Assembly (NCBI GenBank): GCA_013339765.2
Contig: CM023449.1
Location: 114,065,070-114,129,069 of the forward strand
DNA: 64,000 nt
Direction of reading: 5' to 3'
Source: Haemaphysalis longicornis
Taxonomy: Eukaryota > Arthropoda > Arachnida > Ixodida > Ixodidae
The notes beneath the pieces were generated by a model. It did no database searches and was not told the origin of the DNA. It saw only the letters and a program-made list of their open reading frames with translations. Below are positions 10,734-22,700 of the stretch, one piece after another (the stretch's first letter is position 1; each line of letters starts with the position of its first letter). Both the position numbers and the translations under genes were made by a program.

Positions 10734-13700
10734 GTGAGGGCTCCTTTTTTCTTGAGGGGGAGGAGGAGGGAACATACTTGCTACTGAAGAAGTTGCTCTG
10801 TGCTCGCAAGTTGACTTTATGAAATTCTTAACGCCACGTTCTCACCTTCTTGCATTATTGTCGCTGTTTATGCTGGTCTGCTTGCGTGTGTTGGCGATCG
10901 CGAGATGTTGGTGGTTTTATGCACGGCTCGATAAAGCATTTTGATACATTTGACTCGTTGCAATGCAAACCTCTCTCGCCCATGGCGTTTTTTTGCCACT
11001 GTGGCACCCATAACACTATTTGGTATCCTCTGTGATTTTCTAAGCCAACGTGCTTCGTGGTAAGAAATGTTAATTTTATAACAAAAATTACTTATGACGT
11101 TGCAGTATCATTTATGGTTGAATTCATCCAAGTGATATATGCGGGAGTGCAAAAGAGCGCTGTTAGCAAGGTTTTCGTGCCTGTGTGTGGTTTGTGGGGT
11201 TTTGTAACACGCTGTTTTAGTTTGCTGCACCCGCTTATGGCAAACAGTGCTTTTGGTTGCCTCCGAAGGGACACTTTTTTCGTTATGTATTTTATATAGT
11301 GAACCCAATTGGCGTTCGATAAACAATGGAAATGCAGTGGAAACGGCCAGTATGACAACACAGCGCAGGAGCACTGCTTGTGTGGTATTCTCTGTCGTTT
11401 TTCCTGCTTTTCAGTAGTCATACATTATTTATGTACTGGTGCATGAACGTTGTTTCACTCTTCATCTTCCAATTTCTTTCTCATGCAGCATATCCTGACT
11501 GCAGTCATAGGGCCCAAAGCCTGCCTGCTGCATTAACCCTGTCATTGTAGTGGGCCTGATATGTGCAGGTCAATCGTGGCAACATAATCAGATCCCGCCC
11601 ATGCCTGGCTTGTAATTGATGGTATACTTTCGATCAACCCGCACATTCTGACTCTTTGTACGTTTAAACCGAGGTTTTACAGTAGCACGGAAGTTGATAG
11701 CCATGAAGACATCAGCTTGTCTACTGAAAATACCGATGCCAAAGCAAAACAAAACCGATCTACGGATTTATGCCAGCTTGACTCTTACAAGTTCAAAACA
11801 ATGAACTGCTAGGGGTATCACATGCGCTAAATTTTTTTCTCATTTCTGTATTTGTTGTTTTTTACTGCTATAAATTTATTATTGAACAGTAAGAGTGAGG
11901 TAGGAAGAAAACAAAGGGGCCAGTGTGCTTCAAATTGCCTTACACGGAATGAAGCTGCTTCCAGCGAGTTGAACTCCTTAGTGCAATAAAAAATAGTTAT
12001 ATATATCAAATAACTTGATTCAATTAAACCCATCTGCTATGAAATGATGTGGTGCATAAATTATTTAAGGGCATGTTAATAACTATGCCCTTAGTCTGAT
12101 GATGATGTCGTCAACTATTGCAGAACAAGAAAGTGTCCACTTTTGTTGTGCGGAAATCTAGTTTAGTAACCAGTAATTCTGGCTTGTGTCGGTCCAGTGC
12201 AAACAGGAATAGTATCCTTGACGCACAGCTTTGCGGAAACTGTCCTGAACCATTCTTTCAGTGTGAGCACAGTGCCGGTAAAAACACCTTGGCACTTTAA
12301 ATAGCATGATGACGGGCAGACACAGCTTTGATGAACCATTCATTCTACCATTCGTAGCACCCTCGTAGAGCTGTGACGCCTTGCTCTGCTTTCTGCTGTA
12401 TCTCTTTTCGTTGCCGAGTGCACCGGTCGTTCGTCGTAAAGCTCGCAACACTGGGAGGTCTTGGCACGGTTGGAATTGTCATGTTGGTCATACTTTTCTC
12501 CCACAGCTTTCGAATTCCTCCTACTTGTCAATATGACCACATTACTGTAGAAAAATCTGGTGTCGAGCAGTTTGCATTTCGAAGGAAATAGATCTAGCAA
12601 CTACATCAAGCACTAGGTGATTCTATGGTTTGGTGAACTTTTTCTGGAGGGGTTCGAAGCACCACATGGAGGCGCAGTGCTGATTCCATGTAATCTACTA
12701 AGTGGTAGCTGCCCACTTACGAGTGTGCACCTTTTCTGCCGCTTCCTCGGCAGCATGAATTGTTTATGCTTCAGTGGAATTTATGCGAATGCATGTTCGT
12801 AAATGTCGAATCTCATAACGAATTCATGGCACAGTCAGTACAGTTTTGTGCGTCTAGACCGGGCGATTGAAATACACACCAGTGAGAACGCAGAAGACAC
12901 AAACTTTTGTCACACAAAGGTCCGGACAGCGAAAAAGATTGAAATGAAGGGGACCGGGTAACATAATGTCAGCTACTGCTGTCATTTGAAAGAAACATGT
13001 CCTTCCCCGCCTCTGTAAATATTCCAGGTCATTCCTGAATGGAATCTGGGTCTTGATTCGAGAACATGTTTAATACCAATCTCCAGGATGATTAAAATCT
13101 GAATGCCGATGCTGAAATATAAATATTTGTTCCACGGTGATGCATCAACACAGGGTGACCGCAGTGGCTGCGCCATAAAAAGCAAATAAGAATAGATGAA
13201 AGAACATAATACACTCGGGACAGGGCCGGATTGCAACCGAAATGTGTGCGGGCTGTGTATTTTGGACCTCTTAGCTAGATCATCACCTTTACTCATTTAT
13301 CATAGGCCTGCAATTAGAAAATGGTTGTATTTAAGTAACCGATAAAAACATGGCGTAAACGTGACGTGGACGACGAATACAAGGTACGACAGATACAGGC
13401 GCCACTTATAAAGGAAGAAAACGTGGCGCCAACTAGACGTGGACGAAGAAGACAAGGTATGACAGAAACACGCGCCTCTATCTTTCGTACCTTTTCTTCT
13501 TCGTCCCCGTCTAGTCTGCCCCATGTTTTCTTCCATTAAAACTATGCACCAATTTTCTCATCAACATGTTTTGTTAAGTAACCGGAATTTAGCAAGCGTA
13601 ACCGACCGTACACACAATCTTGAAAACTCTACCTTATCAGTGCGAACGCAACATGTGAACCGTTTACTAAGAAGACACTATCCGCTCTCCGTTTTAGTAC

Positions 13701-14610
13701 AACGGCTCCTATATTGTCCAACAGTGCAAAGAAAACAGAGGTCAATTGAGTTCAAAATACCCGTGGAAAAGTATAAACCACCTGGGAATCAAAGCCAGCA
13801 CCTCCGAAGTGCAAGTCCAGCACAACACCCTTGAAGCCACTATAGCTCAGTGGCTCTAGCTGACTGAGTGGCTCCTGCTAATGGCTCTAGCCATTTGTGC
13901 TAGAAAGAATTTCTTGCTTTCTACCTGAATTGGTCAAATCTTGTCAATTCGACACTGGCTGCGCACTTTGATTCTGGAGTAATAAACAGAAAACCAGAAT
14001 AACTTCAGTCAAAATACACGAGTACAGTAGGGCCGTAGACTTCATAATTCATATTTTTGGGTTTCACGCGGCAAAACTTCGCATAGCTTCGGATAGCTCT
14101 GAGTGGAAGTTTAATGGAAGGTTATGGGTTAATTCAGGCCACCTATGAATTTTTGACATGCGGTAAATCTTCGCACACAGATATTTTGTTTTTTCGCCTG
14201 CACCAGAAAAGTCGCCAATGACGCCGGATTCACAATATTCTTAGGCTAGCTGGACAACAAGGTGCCACAGAATGTGCTACATAATCCAATGCTTTGAGCT
14301 TTAGCCTAAACGTCTTATACTGGTGAAACTGCACTATGCAACTCCAAATAAAATTTGAACCAACTCACAGTTGTGTTCCTTTGAGAATTCAGTGCATAAC
14401 TAATATCAAAAATCGCATAGAACATTCAAGGAATCGATTCAGGAAACTCACTTGTATATTCAAAGCAGGGTTCCCAAGGAAAAGTTACCTTACTCTAATT
14501 GAATTCCGTGCATATTTATTTTATTTTGAAAAATCAGCACGAAAACAACAAAACACAAAAGGAAAAGCACAAACAGGTAGCCCTGTCACTATTTGTAGTC
14601 TCTCCCCCTC
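10734..14610. other. no gene supported
   Basis: Open frames up to about 110 codons occur in overlapping frames with no family motif. Possible acceptor-like sites near 11508 and 11684 and an AATAAA near 11985 are noted in connection with the exon candidate at 10681. No RNA gene was seen. The LTR element begins at 14611. Confidence 0.4.
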
Positions 14611-15655
14611 AGTCAAGATGGTTGTAGTTCGTTTCCCCGAAGTTCGGTGTCAATCAGGAACCCAATCGCCCGGGCTCGGGTTGATTTGACAGGAGGCTGG
14701 CGGGGCGGTGGTGATAAAGTTCTTGGATATGGCGGTCGAATTGACAAACTCGAGGCGATGAGGTTGATTAAGTGAAACGAAGGGTTTATATACTGCTATT
14801 TACAGTAGAAAAACTGGGTACATCAGTAATAGAAAGAAAAACTTCAAAATTCAGCTAGACGCTAGCTCTAAGTGCGCACGAATCACTTCAGCTTCTCAAC
14901 CTCGTCTAACTCTCCTATTCTCGGAGTGTACACAAACCGCTCGAGAAACGACGGCCGAGACTCTGTCTCACCGCAAGATCCGTCTAGTTGCCCGGTACAG
15001 CGCTGTACCCTAAACTTCCGACGCGATCTTAACATCTACCCTAGGGGGCTCACAAAACCCAACGTAGCTTTAACGGTCGAGACTCCTTGTCCCACCAGGA
15101 ACTGCCCAGTTCAGCGCTCAGACACGAACGATTTCTAACGGCGAAGTTCGGCCTTACAACACCTCAAGATCACACTCTCTCGGGAACGCCCCTGTAGCGT
15201 TCGTACACGCGTAAGGGAGTGCCCAAATTCACGTAGACAGGTGTCACTCAGCGCGCTACGGAATATTCAATGAGGCGCCGCCATATTTGGGTGAACGGCA
15301 CGCTCGAGGACGAGCTAGTGCGCGCGACCCCGCGGGGTGAGAGCGAAAGGCGCCGACAGTGCACTATGCTGAACGAGCGCGTTAACAATGGAGGCTGCGC
15401 GCGGCGCACGCCCCGACGTCGGCAATTACACCTCCCTGGTGCTTCTCAGAACCCGGCGGCACCGTCTGCGTTCTCAATGGGGGATTATCCCTGTGGTATT
15501 CGGTGGGTCATACAATCCGTCTCCCATGCGCGCCGTGACAAATAGGCGACGGCTACGGCGTAGAGTCCACAGTGCTGAGCCCCCAGACAGTGTGACGGGT
15601 TCTCACGCGCAGCCCTGGCACCTGGCCGCTGATCTCATAAGGGAACCTTACAACT
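14611..15655 (-). repeat. 3' LTR (left copy) of minus-strand LTR element
   Basis: It aligns along its whole length with 18711-19756, from the shared start AGT(C/A)AAGATGG to the shared end GAACCTTAC. By eye the two copies differ at several percent of positions (my estimate is 90-95% identity), so the insertion is not recent. The inner edge abuts the purine tract. The right-hand edge here keeps the ACT terminus that is mutated in the other copy. Confidence 0.85.
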
Positions 15656-15664
15656 CCCCCCTTT
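15656..15664 (-). other. polypurine tract of LTR element
   Basis: On the minus strand AAAGGGGGG directly precedes the 3' LTR, the expected position of the plus-strand DNA synthesis primer. This fixes the element's orientation as minus, in agreement with the primer binding site at the other end. Confidence 0.75.
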
Positions 15665-16324
15665 AAGAAGGTTACTGGACCTCTTGGTTCAGTCAATCCC
15701 AAAAGAATTTAAAAGGGCCACTCGTTTCATCTCTCCTTCACCAATACCAGCGGAACAAACAAACAAAAAAACACGTGGAAGGAGCTAGGTATAACCACAA
15801 ATGAGCCCCCTTCTATTTCTGCAGCTCATCCGAACCCATTCTCACCTAAGCTACAAACACAACCTATTCACTAGCCGTTCAAACAAGACGGAATACTCTA
15901 GCAAGCAGAAAACACAAAAAATGCTGAAAACACTAAGTGCAAATAAAAAGAAACTGGGTCGTGTCTCCGTGGCGCGTACGCCAAGAACAACGAGACAACT
16001 CAACCTAAACACTGATGCCCGCTATAACAGCAACCACGCGCCCATATTCCGGCACTCGACAACAAGAACAAAAGGAATAACGACTGGCAAACAACACGGG
16101 TAATTTTGCAGTCAACAAAAATAAAGGTTAAGAAAGTTTGCATTGTCACTATGCGCACGCACGCAAATGTCCTCCTTGACGGCGTAGCCTGATAACGTTC
16201 TCTCAAGAATGTTCGGCGGAGCTTTAGCTCCCTTGCGGCGCACAGAAAGTTCCGTTCAGTGCGCGGATCGATCAATTCGGTGCACGGATGGAGCACCCAA
16301 AGCATCTCGTCGCGCACAACCACG

Positions 16325-16328
16325 GCAC

Positions 16329-16375
<47 letters not shown>
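16325..16375. repeat. (AC)n microsatellite inside the LTR element
   Basis: About 20 almost perfect AC units with one early GC interruption. It lies in the internal region of the LTR element, between the gag-like remnants and the 3' LTR, where pol would be expected. It generates Cys-Val repeat open frames on the minus strand that are not genes. Confidence 0.95.
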
Positions 16376-16516
16376 ACCAACGAAAAAGGACGGGTGAACG
16401 GGAACGTTCACGTCCGTCGTGAATAGAGTCCCCAAGAAACATTCCAAAAACAGGGTAGTGCATTCGAGTATTTCCAACCCCTTTGCAGATGATCCGGACG
16501 GTGTAGCGTTGCAATG

Positions 16517-17323
16517 TCAACGCAAGTCTCGACAATATATAGCCCCATGAGGTGAACACAACTTCGCGGAAGACGGAGTGGTATCACAGAATACGAAACC
16601 GTTTCCTGCTTCATAGGCCACGCGGCCATGCCTCTCCAATGCCTCACCGTATGGCATTGCTGCGTGCTTGCAGCGTGGGCGAAGGGTTGATGCTGGAGCG
16701 GAATGGCGGCCCGCGAACGCGACGACCTTCTCGGGATCATTCTCTCCCTTACGCACACACTGCCCCACAACAACAACCTCACACGCACCTGTTATTACCA
16801 GAAACTGCTCGTGCACGCTAGGTGCATTCTGAGCAGTGGCTTTTGCAAGACAGTTTTTCAGCCGTTCCAGCACGCACTCATCCTGGCAAAACCCAAAACT
16901 CGTGCTAGTGACACACTGCCAGGTCGCAGAACTTAGTTCGTCAACCTTTCCAGCGCGGCTCCCGACTAAACCTCGGTAACGGCCGCAACAGACACTAAAG
17001 CTACGAAGCTCTATCTCAGACACCAGTTTTGCGAGACCGCTGATTGCGTCCTGTTCCTCGGCATCTGTCTCCTCACATGGTTTTTCTGCCTCCTTCCTAA
17101 CCTCCTCATAAGCTCTCATTCTTTGTTTCGCAGTCTCCACTCATGCGTTTTGGTGTTCTCTATCAGCCTCCTCGGGTACACTCTCACCCTCATGACTACC
17201 TAACCCACACGACATCTCCGTATCGCTCATACCCTCTTCAAATGTTCTGAGCTCCTCATCATCCGGCTTCTCGCGTTCTCTCTCACTTTCTCTTCCATTT
17301 TCTACATGTTCAACCCAGTCCAC
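16517..17323 (-). pseudogene. charged gag-like region, second part, one in-frame stop
   Basis: One minus-strand frame runs from about 17323 to 16517, interrupted by a single TGA at 17141-17143. Upstream of the stop it is very acidic and Arg/Glu-rich. Downstream are about 207 codons starting with a Lys/Glu-rich helix-like segment and then a Cys-containing part that I do not recognise. No zinc knuckle, protease or RT motif is visible. Its position after the gag-like part suggests it belongs to the same polyprotein. Whether the TGA is read through or simply decay cannot be told from one copy. Confidence 0.45.
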
Positions 17324-17425
17324 CTTCTCAGCTCCCTTATCCGCCTTTAACTCCTGCTTTTCCTCACCCTGATCGTCAACTCCGCCTCTTTTTCGCTCTC
17401 GTCTCGTCCCATGCTTTCTCGTCTT

Positions 17426-18458
17426 CTATCTCCTTTCTCTTCGGGGCGAGCTCCTGAACGCCCGAAACGGAATTCGCTTTCTCGTGAAACTTTCGAGCGG
17501 ATTGGGAGCTCGGCGGGCCCCCAGACTTGACTGCGCGACGCCAATCTCCTCCGGTCCATCCATTAGAGTTTGGGTACCGCCCGTGCTAGCAAGTTCAGCA
17601 TGCATTGGCTCAGTGTACGGTGCAAATGCAGCTGGCGGCCCTACACCCGCGACAACGGGGCTACCCCTTGACTCTGCTCCCATACCGGACGCGCTCGCTG
17701 GGATGCTCCGCGTGCTCGCTTTCCTTTCCATGCAGCTGTTCCCGGCTGAGCCGCTCGCTTCCCGGGCGCAGCCACGGCCGCTTATCTCATTCTCGCGAGG
17801 CTTCAAATTGAAAAACGGGCTGCCCCTATTCAACTTTGCTGTTCGTGCATAACAGGGCCTGTTCGAAGGGTTCTGTCTCATGCGCTGCATCTCCATCCCG
17901 AAATTTTGCCCGCGAGGCTGCTCGTCATGTTGAAGCCTTGCTTCATTACACCGCTCTACGGTATCACCAGACGCGCTTACCTCGTCGCTCCTCATCCCAA
18001 TGTCCGTCTCCACGCGTTTGACACCGGCGGAAACGCTAGCCTCGTGTCGGGAGTCACGGCTGCTTACTTTGTCATCGCAATGTTCAAGTTCAAAACACTG
18101 GCCGGAACCATACAACTTCGTTGTCGCTATAAAACTAGCTAGTTCTGTGCCCCATTGTTTCTGCTCGCGGGCGTCCGAGCGCAAGGACGTCTGCCTTCTC
18201 CGCTCCAGCTCCAACTCATACCATCACAACCGCTCTTCAGATTCGAGCCCAAGTTTTTGTATACGTTCCTTTGATTCTCGCGCTTCTCTTCTCTCTCGCT
18301 CCACCGCCTCGCGCGCTCTTTCCTCCTGGCGCTCTTGAAACTCCAGCTCCATTCGTCAAGAAATATTGCCTCAGACTCCGCTTGGACCACCCCTGCGCCG
18401 CCGTTCCTCCTTGAGGTGGCGCCTCATGTGTCTGACCATTTCCGTCTCCTTCCGTCAT
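17426..18458 (-). pseudogene. gag-like coiled-coil polyprotein remnant
   Basis: Reading begins at an ATG at 18456-18458, about 250 bp after the primer site. Successive frames encode a Gly/Gln-rich start, then a segment of nearly continuous Arg/Glu heptad-like residues (ERAREAVERERREARE on the minus strand near 18330-18280), then a long hydrophilic part (263 codons, 18214-17426). At least two frame changes are needed to connect these, so the gene is broken. Arg/Glu-rich coiled coils before the capsid are common in Gag of tick Ty3/Gypsy elements. No capsid core or CCHC knuckle could be identified. Confidence 0.5.
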
Positions 18459-18692
18459 GTTCACCAGCATGCTCCAGGTATACCATCCAATCCCAGACTC
18501 AGCCTACACCGCCACAACGACGCGTAGGAAATAACACTCATCCGCACCTTCGGTGGTCGGCTGCCGCGTCGCTGGCCCCGTGTGCTGGCTTGGCTCTGCC
18601 GCTCCACTCCGCGCGGAGCTCGACTGCTGCCGACGAAGGCGGGCTTGCGTCCACTTGCTGCCCCTGGCTGTGGCCTGGTGATTCTTCTGCCA

Positions 18693-18711
18693 AATCCTGT
18701 CGACTGCGCCA
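18693..18711 (-). other. primer binding site, tRNA-Ser type
   Basis: On the minus strand TGGCGCAGTCGACAGGATT lies directly inside the 5' LTR. It is complementary to the 3' end of an arthropod serine tRNA (acceptor GACTGCG plus CCA, preceded by the T-arm), with about one mismatch. The terminal T overlaps the last base of the LTR, as in 297/17.6-type elements. It marks the start of minus-strand DNA synthesis and supports the minus orientation. Confidence 0.8.
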
Positions 18712-19756
18712 GTAAAGATGGTTTGTGTTTTCGTTTCCCCGAAGTCCGGTGTCGATCAGGAACCCAATCGCCTGGGCTCCGGTTGATTTGGCAGGATGCT
18801 GGCAGGGCGGTGGTTTTGAAGTTCTTGGAGATGGCGGTCGAATTGACGAACTCGAGGCGATGAGGTTGATTACGTGAAATGAAGAGTTTATATACAGCTA
18901 TTTATAGTAGGAAAACTGGGTACATGAGTAATAGAAAGAAAAACTTCAAACTTCAGCTAGACGCTAGCTCCAAGTGCGCACAAATCACTTCAGCTTCTCA
19001 AATTCGTCAAACTCTCCTATCCTCGGAGTGTACACAAACCGCTCCAGAAACGACGGCAGAGACCCTGTCTCGCCGCAAGATCCCTCTAGTTGCCTGGTAC
19101 GGCGCTGTACCCTAAACTTCCGACGCGATCTTAACCTCCAGCCAAGGGGGCTCACAAATCCCAACCTAGCTTTAACGGTCGAGACTCCTTGTCCCGCCGG
19201 GAACTGCCCATCTCTGCGCTCAGACGAGAACGATTTCCAACGGCCAAGTTCGGCCTTATAACACCTCGAGATCACACTCTATCGCGAACGCCCCTGTAGC
19301 GTTCGTTCACGCGTAAGGGAGTGCCCAAATTCACGTAGACAGCTGTCACTCAATGCGCTATGGAATATTCAATGAGGAGCTGCCATCTTTGGGTCAATAG
19401 CACGCTCGCGTACGAGCAACTGCGCGCGACCCGGCGGGGTGAGTGCGAAAGCCGGTGACAGTGCACTACGCCGAAGGAGCGCGTTAACAATGGAGGCTGC
19501 GCGCTGCGCAGGCCCCGACGTCGTCAATTACACCTCCCCGGTGCTTTTCAGAACCCGGCGGCACCGTCTGCGTTCTCAATGGGGGATTAACCCTGTGGTA
19601 TGCGGTGGGCCAGACAATCTGTCTCCCGTGCGCGCTGTGACGAATTTGCGACGGCTGCGGCGCAGAGTCCACGGTGATGAGCCCCCAGACAGAGTGGCGG
19701 GTTCCCAACGCAGCCCGGGCGCCTGGCCGCTGATCTTCATGAGTGAACCTTACCAC
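18711..19756 (-). repeat. 5' LTR (right copy) of minus-strand LTR element
   Basis: Direct repeat partner of 14611-15655. Its inner edge touches the primer binding site. Its outer edge has lost the expected T of ACT (it reads ...TTACCAC), after which CCTC repeats the four bases found before 14611. As the 5' LTR on the minus strand it would contain the element's promoter; no clear TATA box was picked out. Confidence 0.85.
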
Positions 19757-19760
19757 CCTC

Positions 19761-22700
19761 TGTTGTTTTTGGAGTGCTTATTCTTTTTTTACAAAATGTG
19801 CACGAAATCTGCCAGTGTAGCTTGTTTTATTTTTTGGATCTTATGCTCTGTTGCTAAGGAAACGTTGCAAATCACACTTTAATTAAAAATATAGATATCT
19901 GGCATTTGTAATTGTACTTTTGATGTATAATAACTCTCAATATGTTAAAATGAAGCGAAGACAACACTACAGTCGTCACGAAAACTGCCCTATGTTTATT
20001 CACACGCCACCACATCCCTTCCAGAAAATGCATAAGGGCCTACAATGCTGCTTACACAAGACTGCCAAGCATATCCCCTGGGTAAAACTATCTAATAGAA
20101 GTATGTAAGTGTGTAACACGCACTTATCTGCCCCAGGATAGTCATGAATGCAATTGTGACATGCACAACCCCGGTAATCAAAAAGTTATCGGGTTAGTTT
20201 CAGGAAAACGGAAACGTACGGGCTAAAGCAGCGGGCACTTCCATCGCTTGTATGACGAGACTTCTTGCAGAAAATGGGAAGTACCACAGGGTGCTTGCTT
20301 TGTATTGTATGGATACAAATAGGGGCAGAATTTCCCTTGCTGTTGCTAGATAGTATAAATGAATATCAGCGTAGGAACTGAAGCACTGCCTGCTGGCAAT
20401 ACGGACTCCCATCGAGTAGTCGGTACTCAACAGCAAACAGTAGGTGAAAGAAAATCTGAATTCGGGCTAGAAATTGGCATGATGTTACAAATGAAAACAC
20501 TGCTGCTTGGTGATCACGAGTCAAGGTGAATATCCATTAGAGGAGAGGCGTCGAAACGCTTTAAAAAGAACAAAGACATGACGCTTGAATCTCTTCCCGA
20601 AAATTGGACTATTCATGTAGTCTCCGCTATAAAAGAGGGATTGAACTTCAAATGTTTCCTAAAACAATGTTTAAGAGAGGTTCATCCATGCATTTCGCCA
20701 CTACCACTGCAGAGTAGTACGGTGTTGACACCTCAATCTTGCTTACGCGAGGTCTATTACCGAGATGTCTACCAAAGCAGTCAAAGCTCGCTTTTTAACT
20801 CGAAGCTTTCTTCCTTGAAATCAGAGTCAGTCACAGTCCAAAATCTAAACTGCCTCGACCGTGCAGAATGGCGTAGTCCAACAGACAATGTTTTCATAAT
20901 GCAAGGAATGCAGGTTCTACCATGGGAAGCGTGTTTTTCTTGAGGAGCTCGATGTACTTTCTCTTATAATCCCGATCGCTTTGTGAAACCCATTGCGTAA
21001 AATTGGCTTTCCTGCAGCGCGTTATCTAGCTACTTTAAACGCCAACAGTAAGGCCCTGAGAGCGACACTCCAACAACACCAGTTATGTTCCCGGTAAGAT
21101 CCTCGTCTCGCACCAAACTTCTCCTAAAGAGGTGGTGTCACGAAGACATCAGTAGAACATTTAAGCACGTAGTTCAATTTTGAAAAAAGACGTAGCCAAG
21201 AACAAGGGAAAGGTGCCAGGATTACACTCCAAGGTCTAAGGCGAGCAAGCTAGTTGTGATGCTGGCGGGACACTAACGTCGCAACCAAAGCCTGGGCAAG
21301 GACGGACCAACCACGCAATGATTCCAGGCTCCTCCCAAATAGTGGTTCTGCTCCGCAGGACTACCCTCTTAGCGACCGTGACTGCTCTGATAAATTGGTC
21401 ACAATAGCAATGAAGGACATTTTATGAATAACGGACTGCAACCCAACCGGTATTCACAGAAAAGTGTAGAGGACAATTTCTTTCTTGGCAACACTGGAAA
21501 CCGCCATATCTGTGTCGCTATTCCTGCACACTGAGCCGGCACCTAGAATGAAAAAAAACATTGGTGTGTGTCATCTGCACCGTATCAACCAGATTCTCGT
21601 CCATGAGTTTAACAGGTGTAATAAGAACGGCGCACAAAATATGTGCTGGCGCTCTCCTTGCCCTTGACAACTTCATATTTCACCTGGATGTAAAAAAGTT
21701 TTAAAAGAGGGAAAGCGAAAAAAAATCTGTCAGGGTCTGTTTTCTCGTAATGCATAATGGCAGATCTTAATTTAGGTTCGTGTTCCGAAAGATGCGTACT
21801 AAAAAATGATTGTGAATGAGTAATGATTGCACCGAGTCCATTCTTGCATTTGCCTTTATCTTGTCCCTGAATGACAATATTTTTCAAAAATTTCTCACAA
21901 GATTATCGATAGGATTGTTCCATTCAATGGTGAACCACGAACGTATAGACGACAGGCGGCATTCTGTGTTCTTTTTTCTGGTCAGATCTATTGCACTGGG
22001 CAATCGGGTTGGCAATCAATCACTAACTTGTCTAAGCTTCCTGTGTGTCACAGAACAACGTTCTGTGTCCTAAGACGTCTTCCGGCGCATCAATGGTCTT
22101 CCAGATACTTTCCTTTTATAAACTTCGTTATGTGTCAGTACCATTACAGAGGGTGTAAACGTTTTGTTCACCGCGTTATTATCTCTTTGGTGTATATACT
22201 CAGAATTCGTAGTTTATAGTTTTGTATTAGGATTCTTTCTCTGTTCTCTTTTCGGAGAGATATTAGGCCACCTGATTTATAAGGGAAAGCTCCTAGTAAC
22301 AAAGTGCGACAAAGCCTGATAAGCGAAGCCAGCATTGAAGCCAACCGGTGCGCTTTCTCGTATACCAGAAAGAAACGAGACGTCCTAATCCGGGAAGATA
22401 AACAGAGGCGGCAAAAATCCAGTGGCCTATTGTGAGTTTATACGGCTCAGCGCCACAAAATAAGCCGTCGGGAACCTATTGCCGACGCCCCGCTGAACTG
22501 GGCTGCTGAGCTTCCAAGCCGTGGTGCCTAATTAGATCGCCGATCGACGATCCCCTTTCACGACGAGGCCGAAATCGCGGCATTAAGGCCAACAGGAGAT
22601 TCAAGGGTATTGTGAGGGGAAAAAATCTATTAAACGCCAAAAATAAGTTGGTTGTGACAAACAATATCTTTACAAGTATTATGGTAACGAGAGAAAGATA

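Larger units (their letters stand above)
14611..19756 (-). mobile_element. non-autonomous LTR retrotransposon with ~1,045-bp LTRs
   Basis: Two direct repeats of about 1,045 bp (14611-15655 and 18711-19756) flank 3.06 kb of internal sequence. On the minus strand the order is 5' LTR, primer site complementary to a serine-tRNA 3' end, gag-like coding remnants, purine tract, 3' LTR. LTR termini read AGT...ACT in the left copy, as in the 297/17.6-type branch of Ty3/Gypsy. CCTC lies at both outer edges (14607-14610 and 19757-19760), a possible 4-bp target duplication. No RT, RNase H or integrase motif is found inside, so it would depend on proteins in trans. Confidence 0.8.

Noticed and set aside
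16000..16559. Cys-Val repeat proteins on the minus strand
   Set aside because: They are translations of the AC microsatellite at 16325-16375.
17484..18338. Plus-strand frames of 60-120 codons over the LTR element interior
   Set aside because: They are antisense to the minus-strand gag-like region; element orientation is fixed by the PBS and PPT.
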